Shown: positions 9,145-18,749 of the stretch, piece after piece
Position numbering within the stretch: position 1 is the first letter of the stretch
How the letters are laid out: each line of letters opens with the position of its first letter
NCBI GenBank assembly: GCA_001730095.1
Contig: MDLF01000086.1
Span: 110,477-174,476, forward strand
From: Rhodobacteraceae bacterium (ex Bugula neritina AB1)
GTDB lineage: Bacteria; Pseudomonadota; Alphaproteobacteria; Rhodobacterales; Rhodobacteraceae
DNA: 64,000 nt
Direction: 5' to 3'
Position numbers and translations under genes: made by a program
Notes under the pieces: generated by a model
Databases searched by the model: none
Seen by the model: only the letters and a program-made list of their open reading frames with translations
Told to the model about the DNA's origin: nothing

Positions 9145-11409
9145 TCAGCCTACACGGCGGCTGTGTGCCTGCGGGGCAAAGCGTGCCAGAAGCGCCAGAA
9201 GCTCTGCTTTGCTGATGGGTTTGCTCATGAAATCGTCCATCCCAACGGCCAGGCAGGCCTGGCGGTCAGACTCAAAGGCATTTGCGGTCAGGGCAACAAT
9301 CGCAGGCTGTGGGCCGGGCAAGGCCCGGATTGCCTGCGTCGCCTCCAGCCCGTCCATTTCCGGCATCGACATATCCATCAGGATGACGTCGGGCGAAAAG
9401 GCTTGGAATTGCGCCACTGCTTCGTGCCCGTCGCGGGCATAGGCCAAGTCCACCGATGCAGGCTGCAGGAACTTCTCGACCAGCAGCCGGTTCACTGCAT
9501 TGTCTTCGGCGACCAGAACCCGCAGCCCGTCCAAAGCCGCCGGACCATCGGTACTGACCGGATCAGCCGCAGGTGCTGCGGCCTCTGCCTGCGCCGTCTG
9601 CACCTGCAGCCGCACGGCAAAACAAGAGCCTGCCCCCAGCTCGGAAGACACCATGATGCTGCCTCCCATTGCCTCTGCCAAACGGCGCGAGATTGCCAGG
9701 CCCAGGCCGGTGCCGCCATACCGGCGGCTGGTTGCGGCCTCCGCCTGACAGAAACGCTCAAACACATCCGACAGCTTGTCGCGCGAGATGCCGATACCGG
9801 TGTCTGTCACTGTGAAGGAGAGATCGTACCCCTTCTCTGTCGGAGTTCCGCCCAGCACCACCTCTACCCTGCCCTGTTTGGTGAATTTTATCGCATTGCC
9901 AGTGAGGTTCATCAGAATCTGACGGATCCGCCTGTCGTCGCCGCAAAGCTGCACCGGCAGGCTATCGTCAATCTCCAGCGCCAGTTCCAACCCTTTGGCA
10001 CCGGCAGGGGCCTGCAGCAGGCGGACGGTATTTTCAAAACAGGTTCTGGGATTGAAGTTGACCGGATTGAGAGTGAGCTCTTCGGCTTCCATCTTGGAAA
10101 AATCCAGAACATCGTTGATCAGCGCCAGCAACATGTCCGCAGAGTTGAGGATGGTGTCGGCATACAGCGCCTGTTCCTTGTTGAGGCCGCTGTCGCGCAA
10201 GAGCTGCGCCATGCCGATCACCCCATTCATCGGGGTCCGGATTTCATGGCTCATGGTGGCAAGGAAATCCGCTTTGGCGCGGGCGGCCTCCTCTGCGGCG
10301 GTACGGGCGTTTTCCAGCTGCGTAGCGTGTTCCTTGGCGGCGGTGACGTCCCGCTCCACCGCGATCATGGTTTCCAGATTGCCCCGGCTGTCCAGCATCG
10401 GCATCTGGCTGGTTTCGGTCCAGATCAAGCGTCCGTCCTTGCATCGGTTCAGGACTTCAGCCCGCACTGAACGGCCAAGACGAAGGCTTTTGTTCAGCAG
10501 ATCAATGGTTTCCTGATCTGTCTGGCCGCTGTTCAAAAAATCGCCAGGCCGCTGCCCCACAGCCTCTTCGAAAGAATACCCCGTGAGGCGGGTAAAGCTG
10601 TCATTGATCCAGGTGATCCGCCCTGTCCGGTCCATCAGAACTACGCTGTCACTGGCATTTTCCGCCACCAGCGCCAGACGGCGGGCCTCCATCTGCTGCT
10701 CCTTCAGGCGGGTATTGGCCGTTTCCAGCTGCTGCTGCTGGACCGCAGTTGCCCGGTTGTACCGGCGTGTATTTTCAAAGGTCCGCCGCCCGTAAGCCGC
10801 CAACCAGAACATGAAGCCGGTCAGGGTGACAATGCCAGCAGCATGCAGCTGCCAATCGGTTGTAAAGCCGCCCCCCATCGTCAGGTCGATGGCAAGCATG
10901 GTGGCCGGAACCAAGCAGAAGAAGACCATCCAGACCAGCGATGCCTGGCGGTGGTATGGCAGGGTGATCGCGGCATTCATCGCAACGCCGGCAAGGAAGG
11001 CCACGGGGAACAGAATGTCCAGATGATGATCGGTATCCACGCCGGCCTCCACCCAGGGCCAGTAGGGCAAGGTGGCGCAGATGCTCATCCCCGCGCCATA
11101 AATTACGGCCGACACCGTGGACATCAGCCGCAGCTTGCGTTCAGAAACGCCCCTCTTGGCCAGTACAGGAAGCCGCCAAAGACAATAGCTGTCGGCGGCA
11201 TCTCCAACCAGCGCCGCAAGGAACCCCCAGGCGGCAATGGCCATGTCGGTGGCCAATCCCAGCAGCAGGCAGGTCCCGAAAACAAAAGCCTGGCGTGCCC
11301 GAAAGGTTTTGTACCGACCTTTGGCATAGCGCAGCATCAGCTCCAGAGAGCTGTACTGTTTTTCATAGCTGGCCAAAGGGCCGACATCCGGCCCGGTTCC
11401 TTCCTTCAT
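9145..11409 (-). CDS. Membrane-bound hybrid sensor histidine kinase with PAS and receiver domains
   Basis: A 754-residue signalling protein. Residues about 40-200 form a bundle of hydrophobic helices, followed by a coiled coil and a PAS domain (about 245-355, NDSFTRLTGYSFEEAVGQ). The dimerisation/phosphoacceptor motif is FLATMSHEIRTPMNGVIG (His near residue 390). The ATPase domain has DTGIGI and GGTGLGLAISRRL. The C-terminal receiver has VAEDNAVNRLL and the phosphoacceptor Asp in VILMDMSMPEMDG. No output regulator is adjacent. It lies between pncA and pncB, but a role in NAD metabolism is not supported. Confidence 0.93.
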   Translation of the reverse strand: MKEGTGPDVGPLASYEKQYSSLELMLRYAKGRYKTFRARQAFVFGTCLLLGLATDMAIAAWGFLAALVGDAADSYCLWRLPVLAKRGVSERKLRLMSTVSAVIYGAGMSICATLPYWPWVEAGVDTDHHLDILFPVAFLAGVAMNAAITLPYHRQASLVWMVFFCLVPATMLAIDLTMGGGFTTDWQLHAAGIVTLTGFMFWLAAYGRRTFENTRRYNRATAVQQQQLETANTRLKEQQMEARRLALVAENASDSVVLMDRTGRITWINDSFTRLTGYSFEEAVGQRPGDFLNSGQTDQETIDLLNKSLRLGRSVRAEVLNRCKDGRLIWTETSQMPMLDSRGNLETMIAVERDVTAAKEHATQLENARTAAEEAARAKADFLATMSHEIRTPMNGVIGMAQLLRDSGLNKEQALYADTILNSADMLLALINDVLDFSKMEAEELTLNPVNFNPRTCFENTVRLLQAPAGAKGLELALEIDDSLPVQLCGDDRRIRQILMNLTGNAIKFTKQGRVEVVLGGTPTEKGYDLSFTVTDTGIGISRDKLSDVFERFCQAEAATSRRYGGTGLGLAISRRLAEAMGGSIMVSSELGAGSCFAVRLQVQTAQAEAAAPAADPVSTDGPAALDGLRVLVAEDNAVNRLLVEKFLQPASVDLAYARDGHEAVAQFQAFSPDVILMDMSMPEMDGLEATQAIRALPGPQPAIVALTANAFESDRQACLAVGMDDFMSKPISKAELLALLARFAPQAHSRRVG

Positions 11410-11477
11410 TCGTCAGCCTTGCAGTTCAGTGCTCCCGCGACATTAAAGAACATTGGTTAATATTTGGAAACATCCAG

Positions 11478-12074
11478 TCAGGACCGAAACGCCACCCCCG
11501 CCGCTTCCATTTGCGACAGCGCCGCCTGCAGCGACCCGTTCAGGTCGATGGCCCGGCAGGCGGACAGCTCTACCTTGACCTCAAAACCCAGCCGCGCCGC
11601 ATCGAGCGCCGTAAAAGCGACACAGAAATCTGTCGCCAGTCCGACCAGTGTCAGCCGGGTGATGCCGCGGCTGCGCAAATAGCCCTCTAGCCCGGTGGGT
11701 GTGATCTGATCGTTCTCGAAAAACCCCGAGTAACTGTCGATCGCGGCACGAAACCCCTTGCGGATGATCAGATCGCCATCTGTGCGCAGATCCGGGTGGA
11801 AGGCTGCTCCATTGGTGCCCTGCACACAGTGGTCGGGCCAAAGCACCTGGGGGCCGTATGGCATGCCGATGGTTTCGAACGGTGCCTTTCCCGCATGCGA
11901 GGACGCAAAGGAGGAATGGCCCGCCGGATGCCAGTCCTGTGTCAGGATCACCGCGTCATAGTCATCCATCATCGCATTGATAGGCGCTGCGATCTCATCC
12001 CCGCCGGGGACAGCCAGCGCCCCGCCAGGACAGAAATCATTCTGTACATCGACAACGATCAGGGCCTGGGCCAT
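11478..12074 (-). CDS. pncA: Nicotinamidase
   Basis: A 198-residue isochorismatase-fold hydrolase that deamidates nicotinamide to nicotinate. The start is ALIVVDVQNDFCPGGAL (catalytic Asp in the DVQNDF motif). The metal-site residues are in DWHPAGHSSF, followed by WPDHCVQGTNGA, and the catalytic Cys is in LATDFCVAFTALDA. The ATG at 12074 is chosen because AGGAG lies 8 bases upstream; a TTG six bases earlier is also in frame. It feeds PncB, encoded nearby. Confidence 0.96.
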   Translation of the reverse strand: MAQALIVVDVQNDFCPGGALAVPGGDEIAAPINAMMDDYDAVILTQDWHPAGHSSFASSHAGKAPFETIGMPYGPQVLWPDHCVQGTNGAAFHPDLRTDGDLIIRKGFRAAIDSYSGFFENDQITPTGLEGYLRSRGITRLTLVGLATDFCVAFTALDAARLGFEVKVELSACRAIDLNGSLQAALSQMEAAGVAFRS

Positions 12075-12251
12075 CGGCAACTCCTATGCTGTACACACTA
12101 TATGTAGCGGTACACGCCACTCTTGGGAACTGCCGTTGGCGGCCAATGGCCTGAGCAGACATAAAGATGCATCCAAACCCCTTGTTTTATTGGTGCAGCA
12201 TGGCAGGTTGTTTCTCTTGAAAACCGCGCCACTTGGTTCTAAGGGCGGGGC

Positions 12252-13163
12252 ATGTACACGATTGCTGCCCTCTATCACTTCACCCGTTTCCCCGATCCTG
12301 CCGCCATTAAACCGGCGCTGCTGGAGCTGTGCCAGACACAGGATGTCAAAGGCTCGCTGCTGCTGGCAAGAGAAGGGATCAATGGCACCATTGCAGGCCC
12401 GCGCGCAGGCATCGACGCGGTGCTGGCCCATATCAAGTCCCTGCCCGGCTGTGCCGCGCTGGAATGGAAAGAGGCCACCGCCGCTGAGCCGCCGTTTGGC
12501 AAGATGAAGGTTCGGCTGAAGAAAGAGATCGTAACCATGGGGCAGCCGGATGTGGATCCGCTGGCTTCTGTCGGCCATTACGTCGAGCCGGAAGAGTGGA
12601 ACGATCTGATCCGGCAAGACGATGTTGTGCTGATCGACACCCGCAACGATTATGAAGTTGCGATCGGCACCTTTGAGGGCGCGATCGACCCTGAAACCGA
12701 CAGTTTCCGCGATTTCCCGGCCTGGTGGGAAAAGAACAAGGACCGCTTTCACAACAAACGGGTTGCGATGTTCTGCACCGGCGGCATCCGCTGCGAGAAA
12801 TCAACCAACTACCTGCTGGGCCAGGGGGTAGAAGATGTCTATCACCTGAAAGGCGGCATCCTGCGGTATCTGGAAGAAATGCCCGCCGAGAACAGCACCT
12901 GGGAAGGCGAATGCTTTGTCTTTGACAACCGGGTGTCGGTGGGCCACGGGCTGGTGGAAGGCCCGCATGAGCTGTGCCACGGCTGCCGCCGCCCGATCCT
13001 GCCGCAGGATAAGGATCGGCCTGAGTTCGAACAGGGTGTCAGCTGCCATCAGTGCATTAATCAAACTTCGGCAGAAGACAAGGCGCGGTTCCGCGAACGG
13101 CAAAAGCAGATGATGCTGGCCCGCAAACGCGGCGCAGATCGTCTGGGCAGCATCCCTCTGTAG
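12252..13163 (+). CDS. trhO: tRNA uridine(34) hydroxylase, rhodanese family
   Basis: A 303-residue TrhO/YceA protein that hydroxylates U34 of some tRNAs as a step to 5-carboxymethoxy/methoxy-uridine. An N-terminal ferredoxin-like domain (residues 1-95) is followed by a rhodanese domain (about 115-220) whose active-site loop is CTGGIRCEKS. The Cys-rich tail (CHGCRRPI and CHQCI) fits the family's zinc-like site. It is a single gene, ending just before a bidirectional terminator. Confidence 0.93.
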   Translation: MYTIAALYHFTRFPDPAAIKPALLELCQTQDVKGSLLLAREGINGTIAGPRAGIDAVLAHIKSLPGCAALEWKEATAAEPPFGKMKVRLKKEIVTMGQPDVDPLASVGHYVEPEEWNDLIRQDDVVLIDTRNDYEVAIGTFEGAIDPETDSFRDFPAWWEKNKDRFHNKRVAMFCTGGIRCEKSTNYLLGQGVEDVYHLKGGILRYLEEMPAENSTWEGECFVFDNRVSVGHGLVEGPHELCHGCRRPILPQDKDRPEFEQGVSCHQCINQTSAEDKARFRERQKQMMLARKRGADRLGSIPL

Positions 13164-13186
13164 TCCGCAGAACAACAGACACTAAC

Positions 13187-13222
13187 AAAAGGCCGCCGCC
13201 CATCGGGACAGCGGCCTTTTTC
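13187..13222. terminator. Bidirectional terminator between trhO and napC
   Basis: A perfect 10-bp stem (AAAAGGCCGC/GCGGCCTTTT) with a 14-base loop has A-runs on one side and T-runs on the other. This is right for stopping both convergent operons. Confidence 0.85.
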
Positions 13223-13244
13223 GTGGGTGGCCGGAATGGCAGCG

Positions 13245-13913
13245 TCAGTCGCTGCTCAGGCCCAGATAGCTGCGGGTGCTTTCCAGCAGCCCCGCACCAT
13301 GCGCCGGCGCCAGCAGACCGGCATGATCTTCGCCTTCAGCTGCGGCCATGTCAGGCAGTTGGTGGGCGATGCCCTTGTGGCAGTTGATACAGGTCTTCTC
13401 GCCGGTGAACAGGAAGCGCTCATGTGCATCTGCTGCCCGCTTGGACTGGCGAGTGATATCCATCGACTCGTCCGAGTGGCAGTTGCGGCACTCAAGACTG
13501 TCATTGGCCTCAAGCCGCGCCCATTCATGCTGCGCCAGTTCCAGCCGGTGCTCCAGAAACTTTTCCCGCGTGTTGATGGTGCCAAAAATCTTGCCCCAGA
13601 CCTCCTTGGAGGCCTGCATTTTGCGGGCGATCTTGTTGGACCACTGGTGCGGCACATGGCAGTCCGGGCAGGACGCCCGTACGCCGGAGCGGTTGGAATA
13701 GTGGATCGTCGGCTTCAGCTCCTCGAACACGTTGTCGCGCATCTCGTGGCAGCTGGTGCAGAAGGCTTCGGTGTTGGTGACCTCCAGCGCCGTGTTGAAG
13801 CCGCCCCAGAAGATGATCCCCATCACAAAGCCGCCCATGGTCAGAAAACCGAGCGAGAAATAGGCGCTGGGTCGCCGGATGATCCACCAGAGCCGTTTGA
13901 GGAAACCAATCAT
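13245..13913 (-). CDS. napC: Cytochrome c-type protein NapC (NapC/NirT family)
   Basis: A 222-residue membrane-anchored tetrahaem cytochrome that passes electrons from quinol to periplasmic NapAB. One N-terminal membrane helix (about residues 22-42) is followed by four CxxCH motifs: CTSCHEM, CPDCHVP, CRNCHSD and CINCHKG. The length is normal. It is the last gene of napEFDABC and its start overlaps the napB stop by ATGA. Confidence 0.96.
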   Translation of the reverse strand: MIGFLKRLWWIIRRPSAYFSLGFLTMGGFVMGIIFWGGFNTALEVTNTEAFCTSCHEMRDNVFEELKPTIHYSNRSGVRASCPDCHVPHQWSNKIARKMQASKEVWGKIFGTINTREKFLEHRLELAQHEWARLEANDSLECRNCHSDESMDITRQSKRAADAHERFLFTGEKTCINCHKGIAHQLPDMAAAEGEDHAGLLAPAHGAGLLESTRSYLGLSSD

Positions 13914-14383
13914 CAGTCCGCCCCACTCTGCTGCGTGTTCACATAATCGATCACGCGGTCGATATCGACGAACTCATTCTCGACCAGCGGCCGGGCATTG
14001 GTCTGCACCACGTGACACTGAGTGCAGAAATAGCGCCGTGGACTGATCGCGCCGAGTGTCTGGCCTTCGCGGTTCATGAAATGGGTGACCGAGATCATCG
14101 GCGCCTGACTGACTTCCACGGCGGTACGGCTGTGGCAGGTCAGGCATTTGTTGGAGTTCAGATCAACCTGGTAGTTGTCGGTCTTGTGCGGGATCAGCGG
14201 CGGCTGATCCGGGTAGTTGCGCACCTGACGGATGTCGGTGTTGACGATGCCGGGGATCTGGGTGGCTTCGCCCTCTTGGTCCAGCGGCGCGGTGTTGCGC
14301 AGCGTGGCGACCTGGTTCTGGGCAACGGCTGCCGTGGCCATAAAAACCGGAACAGCCAGGACGGCGAGACGGAGAAGTTTCAT
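13913..14383 (-). CDS. napB: Periplasmic nitrate reductase small subunit (dihaem cytochrome c) NapB
   Basis: A 156-residue exported dihaem cytochrome. The signal peptide is [21 protein letters not shown], and the two haem sites are CLTCHSR and CTQCHVV. It takes electrons from NapC and gives them to NapA. The ATG at 14383 is selected because it begins the signal peptide; an in-frame TTG-type extension upstream adds nothing recognisable. It follows napA with a short gap. Confidence 0.95.
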   Translation of the reverse strand: MKLLRLAVLAVPVFMATAAVAQNQVATLRNTAPLDQEGEATQIPGIVNTDIRQVRNYPDQPPLIPHKTDNYQVDLNSNKCLTCHSRTAVEVSQAPMISVTHFMNREGQTLGAISPRRYFCTQCHVVQTNARPLVENEFVDIDRVIDYVNTQQSGAD

Positions 14384-14391
14384 GACGGGCC

Positions 14392-16902
14392 TCACACTGC
14401 TTCGATACGGACTGCACATTTTTTGAAGTCCGTCTGTTTCGAAATCGGATCGGTGGCGTCCAGCGTGACCTTGTTGATCAGCCGGCGCGCATCGAACCAG
14501 GGTACAAACACCAACCCTTTGGGCGGCTTGTTGCGGCCGCGGGTTTCAATCCGGGTGCGGATTTCGCCGCGCCGCGAAATGATCCGCACTTCGGTGCCAC
14601 GCCGAAATCCCTGCGCCTTGGCATCGTCCGGGTGCATGTAACAGAGCGCATCGGGAACGGCCTGATACAGCTCCGGCACCCGCTGAGTCATCGAGCCTGA
14701 ATGCCAGTGCTCCAGCACGCGGCCAGTGGACAGCCACATCGGGTATTCCGCATCCGGGCTTTCCGCCGGTGGTTCATAAGGCAGCGCAAAAATCACCGCC
14801 TTGCCGTCGGGCTTGCCGTAAAACTCGTAATCCGAGCCGGGTTTGACGTAGGGATCTGAACCTTCCTTGAACCGCCAGCGGGTTTCCTTGCCGTCCACCA
14901 CGGGCCAGCGCAGGCCGCGCACCTCGTGGTAACGGTCGAACGGCGCCAGATCGTGCGCCTTGCCGCGACCGAATTCGGCGTATTCCTCAAACAGGCCCTT
15001 CTGGATGTAGAAACCAAAGTCCTCGGATTCGTGGTTGCCGTATTCCTTTGCCTTCTCGGACAGCTCGAACTGGTCGACCTTGCCATTGGCGAACAGCACT
15101 TCGAACAGGGTCTTGCCCTTGTATTCGGGGTTGGCGTCCAGAATTTCCGCAGGCCAGACCTCATCCGTGGTGAAGCGCTTGGAGAACTCTGCCAGCTGCC
15201 ACAGGTCGGATTTGGAGTCGCCCGGCGCGTTGACCAGCTGATACCAGAACTGGGTGCGGCGCTCGGCGTTGCCAAAAGCACCTTCCTTCTCGACCCACAT
15301 GGCGGCGGGCAGGATCAGGTCGGCGGCCTCTGCCGTCACCGTCGGATAGGCATCCGACACCACGATGAAGTTGTCGGGGTTGCGGTAGCCCGGCAGCCCT
15401 TCCTCCATCATGTTCGGCGCGGCCTGCATGTTGTTGTTCACCTGCACCCAGTAGCAGTTGATCTTGCCGTCCTTCAGATCGCGGTTCTGCTTTACCGCGT
15501 GGGAACCGACCCAGCCGGGGACAGTGCCTTCGGGCAGCTTCCAGATCTTTTCGGCATAGGCGCGGTGCTTGGGGTTCTTGACCACCATGTCGGCAGGCAG
15601 ACGGTGCGAGAAAGTACCCACTTCGCGCGCGGTGCCGCAGGCCGAGGGCTGGCCAGTCAGCGAGAACGGCGAATTGCCGGGGGTGGAGATTTTGCCGGTC
15701 AGCAGGTGGATGTTGTAGAGCAGGTTATTGGTCCAGACACCGCGGGTGTGCTGGTTCGCGCCCATGGTCCACAACGACATGACCTTGGTGTCGGGATCGG
15801 CGTAAAGCTTGGCGATCTTCTCCAGGGTTTCTGCTGGAACGCCGGACATTTCCTCTGCTTTTTCGAGGGTGTATTCGGAAACAAATTCCGCGAACTCCTC
15901 GAACGACATCGGCTCGGAACCGCCCGCCTTGTCCGCGTTCTCCGCCGCCTGCTGCAGCGGGTGCTCAGGCCGCAGGCCATAACCGATATCCGTATTGCCG
16001 CGGCGAAAGTTGATGTGCTTGCCGACAAAATCCTTATGCACCGCGTCATTCTGGATGATGTAGTTGGCGATATAGTTCAGGATCACCATGTCGGTTTGCG
16101 GCGTAAACACCGCCGGGATATCCGCCAGATCAAAGCTGCGGTGGGTGAAAGTCGACAGAACCGCCACCTTCACATGCGGATGGCTGAAGCGGCGGTCAGT
16201 GATACGGGTCCACAGGATCGGGTGCATCTCCGCCATATTCGAGCCCCACAGCACGAAGGCATCGGCGTTCTCAAAGTCGTCATAGCAACCCATCGGCTCG
16301 TCGATGCCGAAGGTCCGCATAAAGCCGCCCACAGCCGAGGCCATGCAATGGCGCGCATTCGGATCGATGTTGTTGGAGCGGAAGCCCGCCTTCATCAGTT
16401 TCGACGCCGCATAGCCTTCCCAGACGGTCCACTGGCCGGAACCGAACATGCCGATGCCCTCAGGGCCTTTTTCAGCCAGAGTCTTCTTCCATTTCTCGGC
16501 CATGATATCAAAGGCTTCGTCCCAGCTGACCGGGGTGAACTCGCCGTTCTTGTCATATTCGCCGCCCGTCTTGCGCAGCAGAGGCGTGGTCAGCCGGTCA
16601 GCGCCATACATGATCTTGGACAGGAAATAGCCCTTCACGCAGTTCAGGCCGCGGTTGACCTCTGCCTGAGTATCGCCATGGGTTGCAACCACCCGGCCGG
16701 CCTTGGTGGCAACCATGATCGAACAGCCGGTGCCGCAAAATCGGCAGGCTGCCTTGGACCATTTCAGCTCGGTTACATTGGCGTCGGTAACAAGATTCTG
16801 CGCCGCTGCCGGGATGGGCAGCCCGGCGGCAAGCGCTGCAGCTGCGGCGGCCTGCGCCTTGATGGCGTCGCGGCGGGTCAGGCCAGTCTTGGGGCCGGTC
16901 AT
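14392..16902 (-). CDS. napA: Periplasmic nitrate reductase catalytic subunit NapA
   Basis: An 836-residue molybdopterin (bis-MGD) enzyme that reduces nitrate to nitrite in the periplasm. A Tat signal TRRDAIKA is followed by an Ala-rich stretch. The [4Fe-4S] ligands are in CRFCGTGCS with a later Cys in [10 protein letters not shown]. The molybdenum-ligand Cys is in [11 protein letters not shown]. The reading frame is complete and of usual length. It overlaps the napD stop by 4 bases. Confidence 0.97.
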   Translation of the reverse strand: MTGPKTGLTRRDAIKAQAAAAAALAAGLPIPAAAQNLVTDANVTELKWSKAACRFCGTGCSIMVATKAGRVVATHGDTQAEVNRGLNCVKGYFLSKIMYGADRLTTPLLRKTGGEYDKNGEFTPVSWDEAFDIMAEKWKKTLAEKGPEGIGMFGSGQWTVWEGYAASKLMKAGFRSNNIDPNARHCMASAVGGFMRTFGIDEPMGCYDDFENADAFVLWGSNMAEMHPILWTRITDRRFSHPHVKVAVLSTFTHRSFDLADIPAVFTPQTDMVILNYIANYIIQNDAVHKDFVGKHINFRRGNTDIGYGLRPEHPLQQAAENADKAGGSEPMSFEEFAEFVSEYTLEKAEEMSGVPAETLEKIAKLYADPDTKVMSLWTMGANQHTRGVWTNNLLYNIHLLTGKISTPGNSPFSLTGQPSACGTAREVGTFSHRLPADMVVKNPKHRAYAEKIWKLPEGTVPGWVGSHAVKQNRDLKDGKINCYWVQVNNNMQAAPNMMEEGLPGYRNPDNFIVVSDAYPTVTAEAADLILPAAMWVEKEGAFGNAERRTQFWYQLVNAPGDSKSDLWQLAEFSKRFTTDEVWPAEILDANPEYKGKTLFEVLFANGKVDQFELSEKAKEYGNHESEDFGFYIQKGLFEEYAEFGRGKAHDLAPFDRYHEVRGLRWPVVDGKETRWRFKEGSDPYVKPGSDYEFYGKPDGKAVIFALPYEPPAESPDAEYPMWLSTGRVLEHWHSGSMTQRVPELYQAVPDALCYMHPDDAKAQGFRRGTEVRIISRRGEIRTRIETRGRNKPPKGLVFVPWFDARRLINKVTLDATDPISKQTDFKKCAVRIEAV

Positions 16903-17177
16903 TGGGGGACTCCTTCTTCAAAGGCGAGGTCCTGCGCATTGCAGGTCTGATGAAAGACAAGCGCCGCACTGGCGACACCGTCGAGAAGCTGAATTCTGGC
17001 CAGGGCATCGCCAATGGCACGGTCCGTTTCCGCTTCAAACAAAACAACGATCTTGCCCGAGGGATCACTTTGCGAAATCTCAGCATTGGGCATGGATTGG
17101 ATCGTCTTCAGCACCGCCCCCATACGGGCCGGGTTGCTGCGCACCAGCAGGCTGGAGATATGGATTTCTTCTGTCAC
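16899..17177 (-). CDS. napD: Nitrate reductase maturation chaperone NapD
   Basis: A 92-residue cytoplasmic chaperone that binds the NapA Tat signal. It starts [17 protein letters not shown] and includes the conserved IHISSLLV strand and the [10 protein letters not shown] segment. The GTG start at 17177 is chosen because AAAGGA lies 7 bases upstream and the homology begins there; a longer frame to 17231 lies inside napF. It overlaps both napF and napA by 4 bases, showing coupling. Confidence 0.9.
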   Translation of the reverse strand: MTEEIHISSLLVRSNPARMGAVLKTIQSMPNAEISQSDPSGKIVVLFEAETDRAIGDALARIQLLDGVASAALVFHQTCNAQDLAFEEGVPQ

Positions 17178-17701
17178 GCAGGGATCCTTTGCTGGCGTGG
17201 GTCGCACAGGGCGATTGCATTGCTGGGGCAATTGGACAGGCAGGCGCCGCAGCCGGTGCAGGCGCTGGCATCCACCTGAATGGCGCCGACCGGACGGATC
17301 GACAGGTCCATCCTCAGGGCACGTGGGTCACAGATGTCGGTACACAGCTGACAGGCAATCCCGGCAATGTTCAGGCAGCTGCCGGTGATCTCTACCGTCA
17401 CTGGCCAGGGCGCAGGCTGCTCCAGATCAAAAACCGGTTCCGGGCAAACCTCTGCACAGGCCGCGCAGAACGTACATTCGCCGCCCTGCAACCTGATCCT
17501 TGGCCGCCCCCTGCTGTCAAACTCGATGATGTTCTCGGGACAGCTTTCCACGCAGGCATTGCAGCTGGTGCAATTCGCCTCCACCCGGTCCTCATCCGTC
17601 CAGGGCGGACGGAATTCCGGCTCCGGGCGGGCAATTCTGCCGGTCAGGAAAGCACGCCGGGAGGGCGCTGCAGAGGGAACGGTGCTGGCATGTGCTGGCA
17701 T
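17174..17701 (-). CDS. napF: Ferredoxin-type protein NapF
   Basis: A 175-residue iron-sulfur protein of the nap operon, thought to help insert or protect Fe-S clusters of NapA in the cytoplasm. An N-terminal Arg-rich RRAFLTG segment is followed by cysteine clusters: CTSCNACVESCPENI, CTFCAACAEVCPEPV, CQLCTDIC and CTGCGACLSNCPSNA. The ATG at 17701 has AGAGGG upstream. A 10-bp tandem repeat covers the start region, and a second, out-of-frame ATG lies one repeat downstream. Confidence 0.9.
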   Translation of the reverse strand: MPAHASTVPSAAPSRRAFLTGRIARPEPEFRPPWTDEDRVEANCTSCNACVESCPENIIEFDSRGRPRIRLQGGECTFCAACAEVCPEPVFDLEQPAPWPVTVEITGSCLNIAGIACQLCTDICDPRALRMDLSIRPVGAIQVDASACTGCGACLSNCPSNAIALCDPRQQRIPA

Positions 17702-17710
17702 GTGCTGGCC
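17681..17710 (-). repeat. 10-bp tandem repeat across the napF start codon
   Basis: Three consecutive 10-base units (ggTGCTGGCA, TGTGCTGGCA, TGTGCTGGCC on the + strand) cover the napF start. Because 10 is not a multiple of 3, a change of copy number would move the start relative to the reading frame. Confidence 0.7.
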
Positions 17711-17712
17711 CT

Positions 17713-17862
17713 CTATCCCGCAGGCGGCCCCAGGAAGATCTGGGACACCCAGATGATCAGGCCGTAACCGCCAACGATTCCCACGGCCAAAACCGGCGCC
17801 AGAATCACTGCGAGGAACAGAAAGGTGTTCCGCTCTTCGGCTTTGCTTGGCTGTTCGGACAT
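17713..17862 (-). CDS. napE: Periplasmic nitrate reductase protein NapE
   Basis: A 49-residue one-helix membrane protein (SKAEERNTFLFLAVILAPV, then a glycine-containing hydrophobic segment). This matches the small NapE family found at the head of alphaproteobacterial nap operons; its function is unclear. An excellent AAGGAGG site precedes the ATG. It is the first gene of the operon. Confidence 0.88.
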   Translation of the reverse strand: MSEQPSKAEERNTFLFLAVILAPVLAVGIVGGYGLIIWVSQIFLGPPAG

Positions 17863-17953
17863 GAGCGTCCTCCTTGGCTGTATTGAATTGCACCGTTGTT
17901 TGCGGGTCGTCCGCGATCTGATCGTGCAGGCAGAGGCCCGTTTGCCCGGCAAC

Positions 17954-17989
17954 GCCGGATCTTAGTCCTAGGGTGTTTCAAGATCCGGC
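17954..17989. promoter_or_regulatory. Perfect 10-bp inverted repeat upstream of napE
   Basis: GCCGGATCTT and AAGATCCGGC are separated by 16 bases, about 90 bp upstream of napE. There is no T-run, so a simple terminator is unlikely. It could be an operator or a leader hairpin of the nap transcript. Confidence 0.5.
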
Positions 17990-18052
17990 CCGTCCGCGCG
18001 GCCTGGGTCCGCCCTGCCAGCGCCACAATGAAAAACGGCACCGGCCGCCGCT

Positions 18053-18066
18053 TTGATCTGAATCAT
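18053..18066. promoter_or_regulatory. FNR/FnrL-type binding site upstream of napE
   Basis: TTGATCTGAATCAT matches the FNR consensus TTGAT-N4-ATCAA in 9 of 10 defined positions. It is about 190 bp upstream of the napE start and in the only space that could hold the nap promoter. Control by oxygen through an FNR-family regulator is the expected reading. Confidence 0.65.
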
Positions 18067-18427
18067 TTGCAGGCGGCTGATTTTCAAAAAGAAACACATT
18101 CAATAAATGGAAATCGTCTCATCACGGCGCTGCTGTCTGTCTATACTGACCTTAGACCGGAAGCAGCGGCTGACTCGGCACGCTCTGGTGGCTTCCAGAC
18201 CTGATTCCCGCAGCGATACAGCTGACGCAGAACATGATTTCTGCTGGCCGCGACTGCCAAACCGCCACAGACAGCCATTCAGCCGATTCGCAAAGCAAAT
18301 GCCGACCGGTTTCCAAAGCTGGCCGCTGAGTGCGCCTAAAGACACCCAAAACGTAAAACCGGCTGCAAAACAGACACTGTCAGCCGTGTCAGTTGCGGGA
18401 AATTTATTCAACGTTTTCAGTGATTAA
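18067..18427. other. Intergenic region between the nap promoter and tRNA-Thr
   Basis: No convincing gene is visible. A forward frame at 18107-18427 has a composition unlike the neighbours and no family signature. The region has somewhat lower GC than its surroundings. Confidence 0.5.
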
Positions 18428-18502
<75 letters not shown>

Positions 18503-18587
18503 GCCGGTGAGGGGGCTTTTAGGCATAAACGCGAAGGCGTGCAAGAGCATTCTGGACGGTTTTTTCGCACTAAGTTACAGAAGTCTT

Positions 18588-18743
18588 ATGGCAGAGAAGA
18601 AATCACCAAAAAACGACGGTTCCGCAGCTTCGCGCGAAGATCGGCTGAAGGCGGCGCTCAAGGCAAACATGGCCCGGCGCAAGGCCCAGGCCAAGGCGCG
18701 AGCGGATAAGCAGGACCAGGAAACGGGCAAAAGCGGAGAGTAA
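18588..18743 (+). CDS. Small conserved hypothetical protein upstream of murA
   Basis: A 51-residue, very Lys/Ala-rich, probably helical protein (MAEKKSPKNDGSAASREDR, then repeated Ala-Lys-Arg). The ATG at 18588 is preferred over an upstream in-frame start because the charged sequence begins there. It ends 6 bases before murA, so it is probably co-transcribed with it. Short proteins of this type are found before murA in Rhodobacterales; no function is known to me. Confidence 0.65.
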   Translation: MAEKKSPKNDGSAASREDRLKAALKANMARRKAQAKARADKQDQETGKSGE

Positions 18744-18749
18744 GGTTAA

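Noticed and set aside
14926..16950. 674-codon forward reading frame opposite napA
   Set aside because: Long only because of high GC and napA codon bias; no domain pattern, and napA on the other strand is complete with all catalytic motifs.
18107..18427. 106-codon forward frame upstream of tRNA-Thr
   Set aside because: No ribosome site, no family features and composition unlike genes nearby; treated as non-coding.
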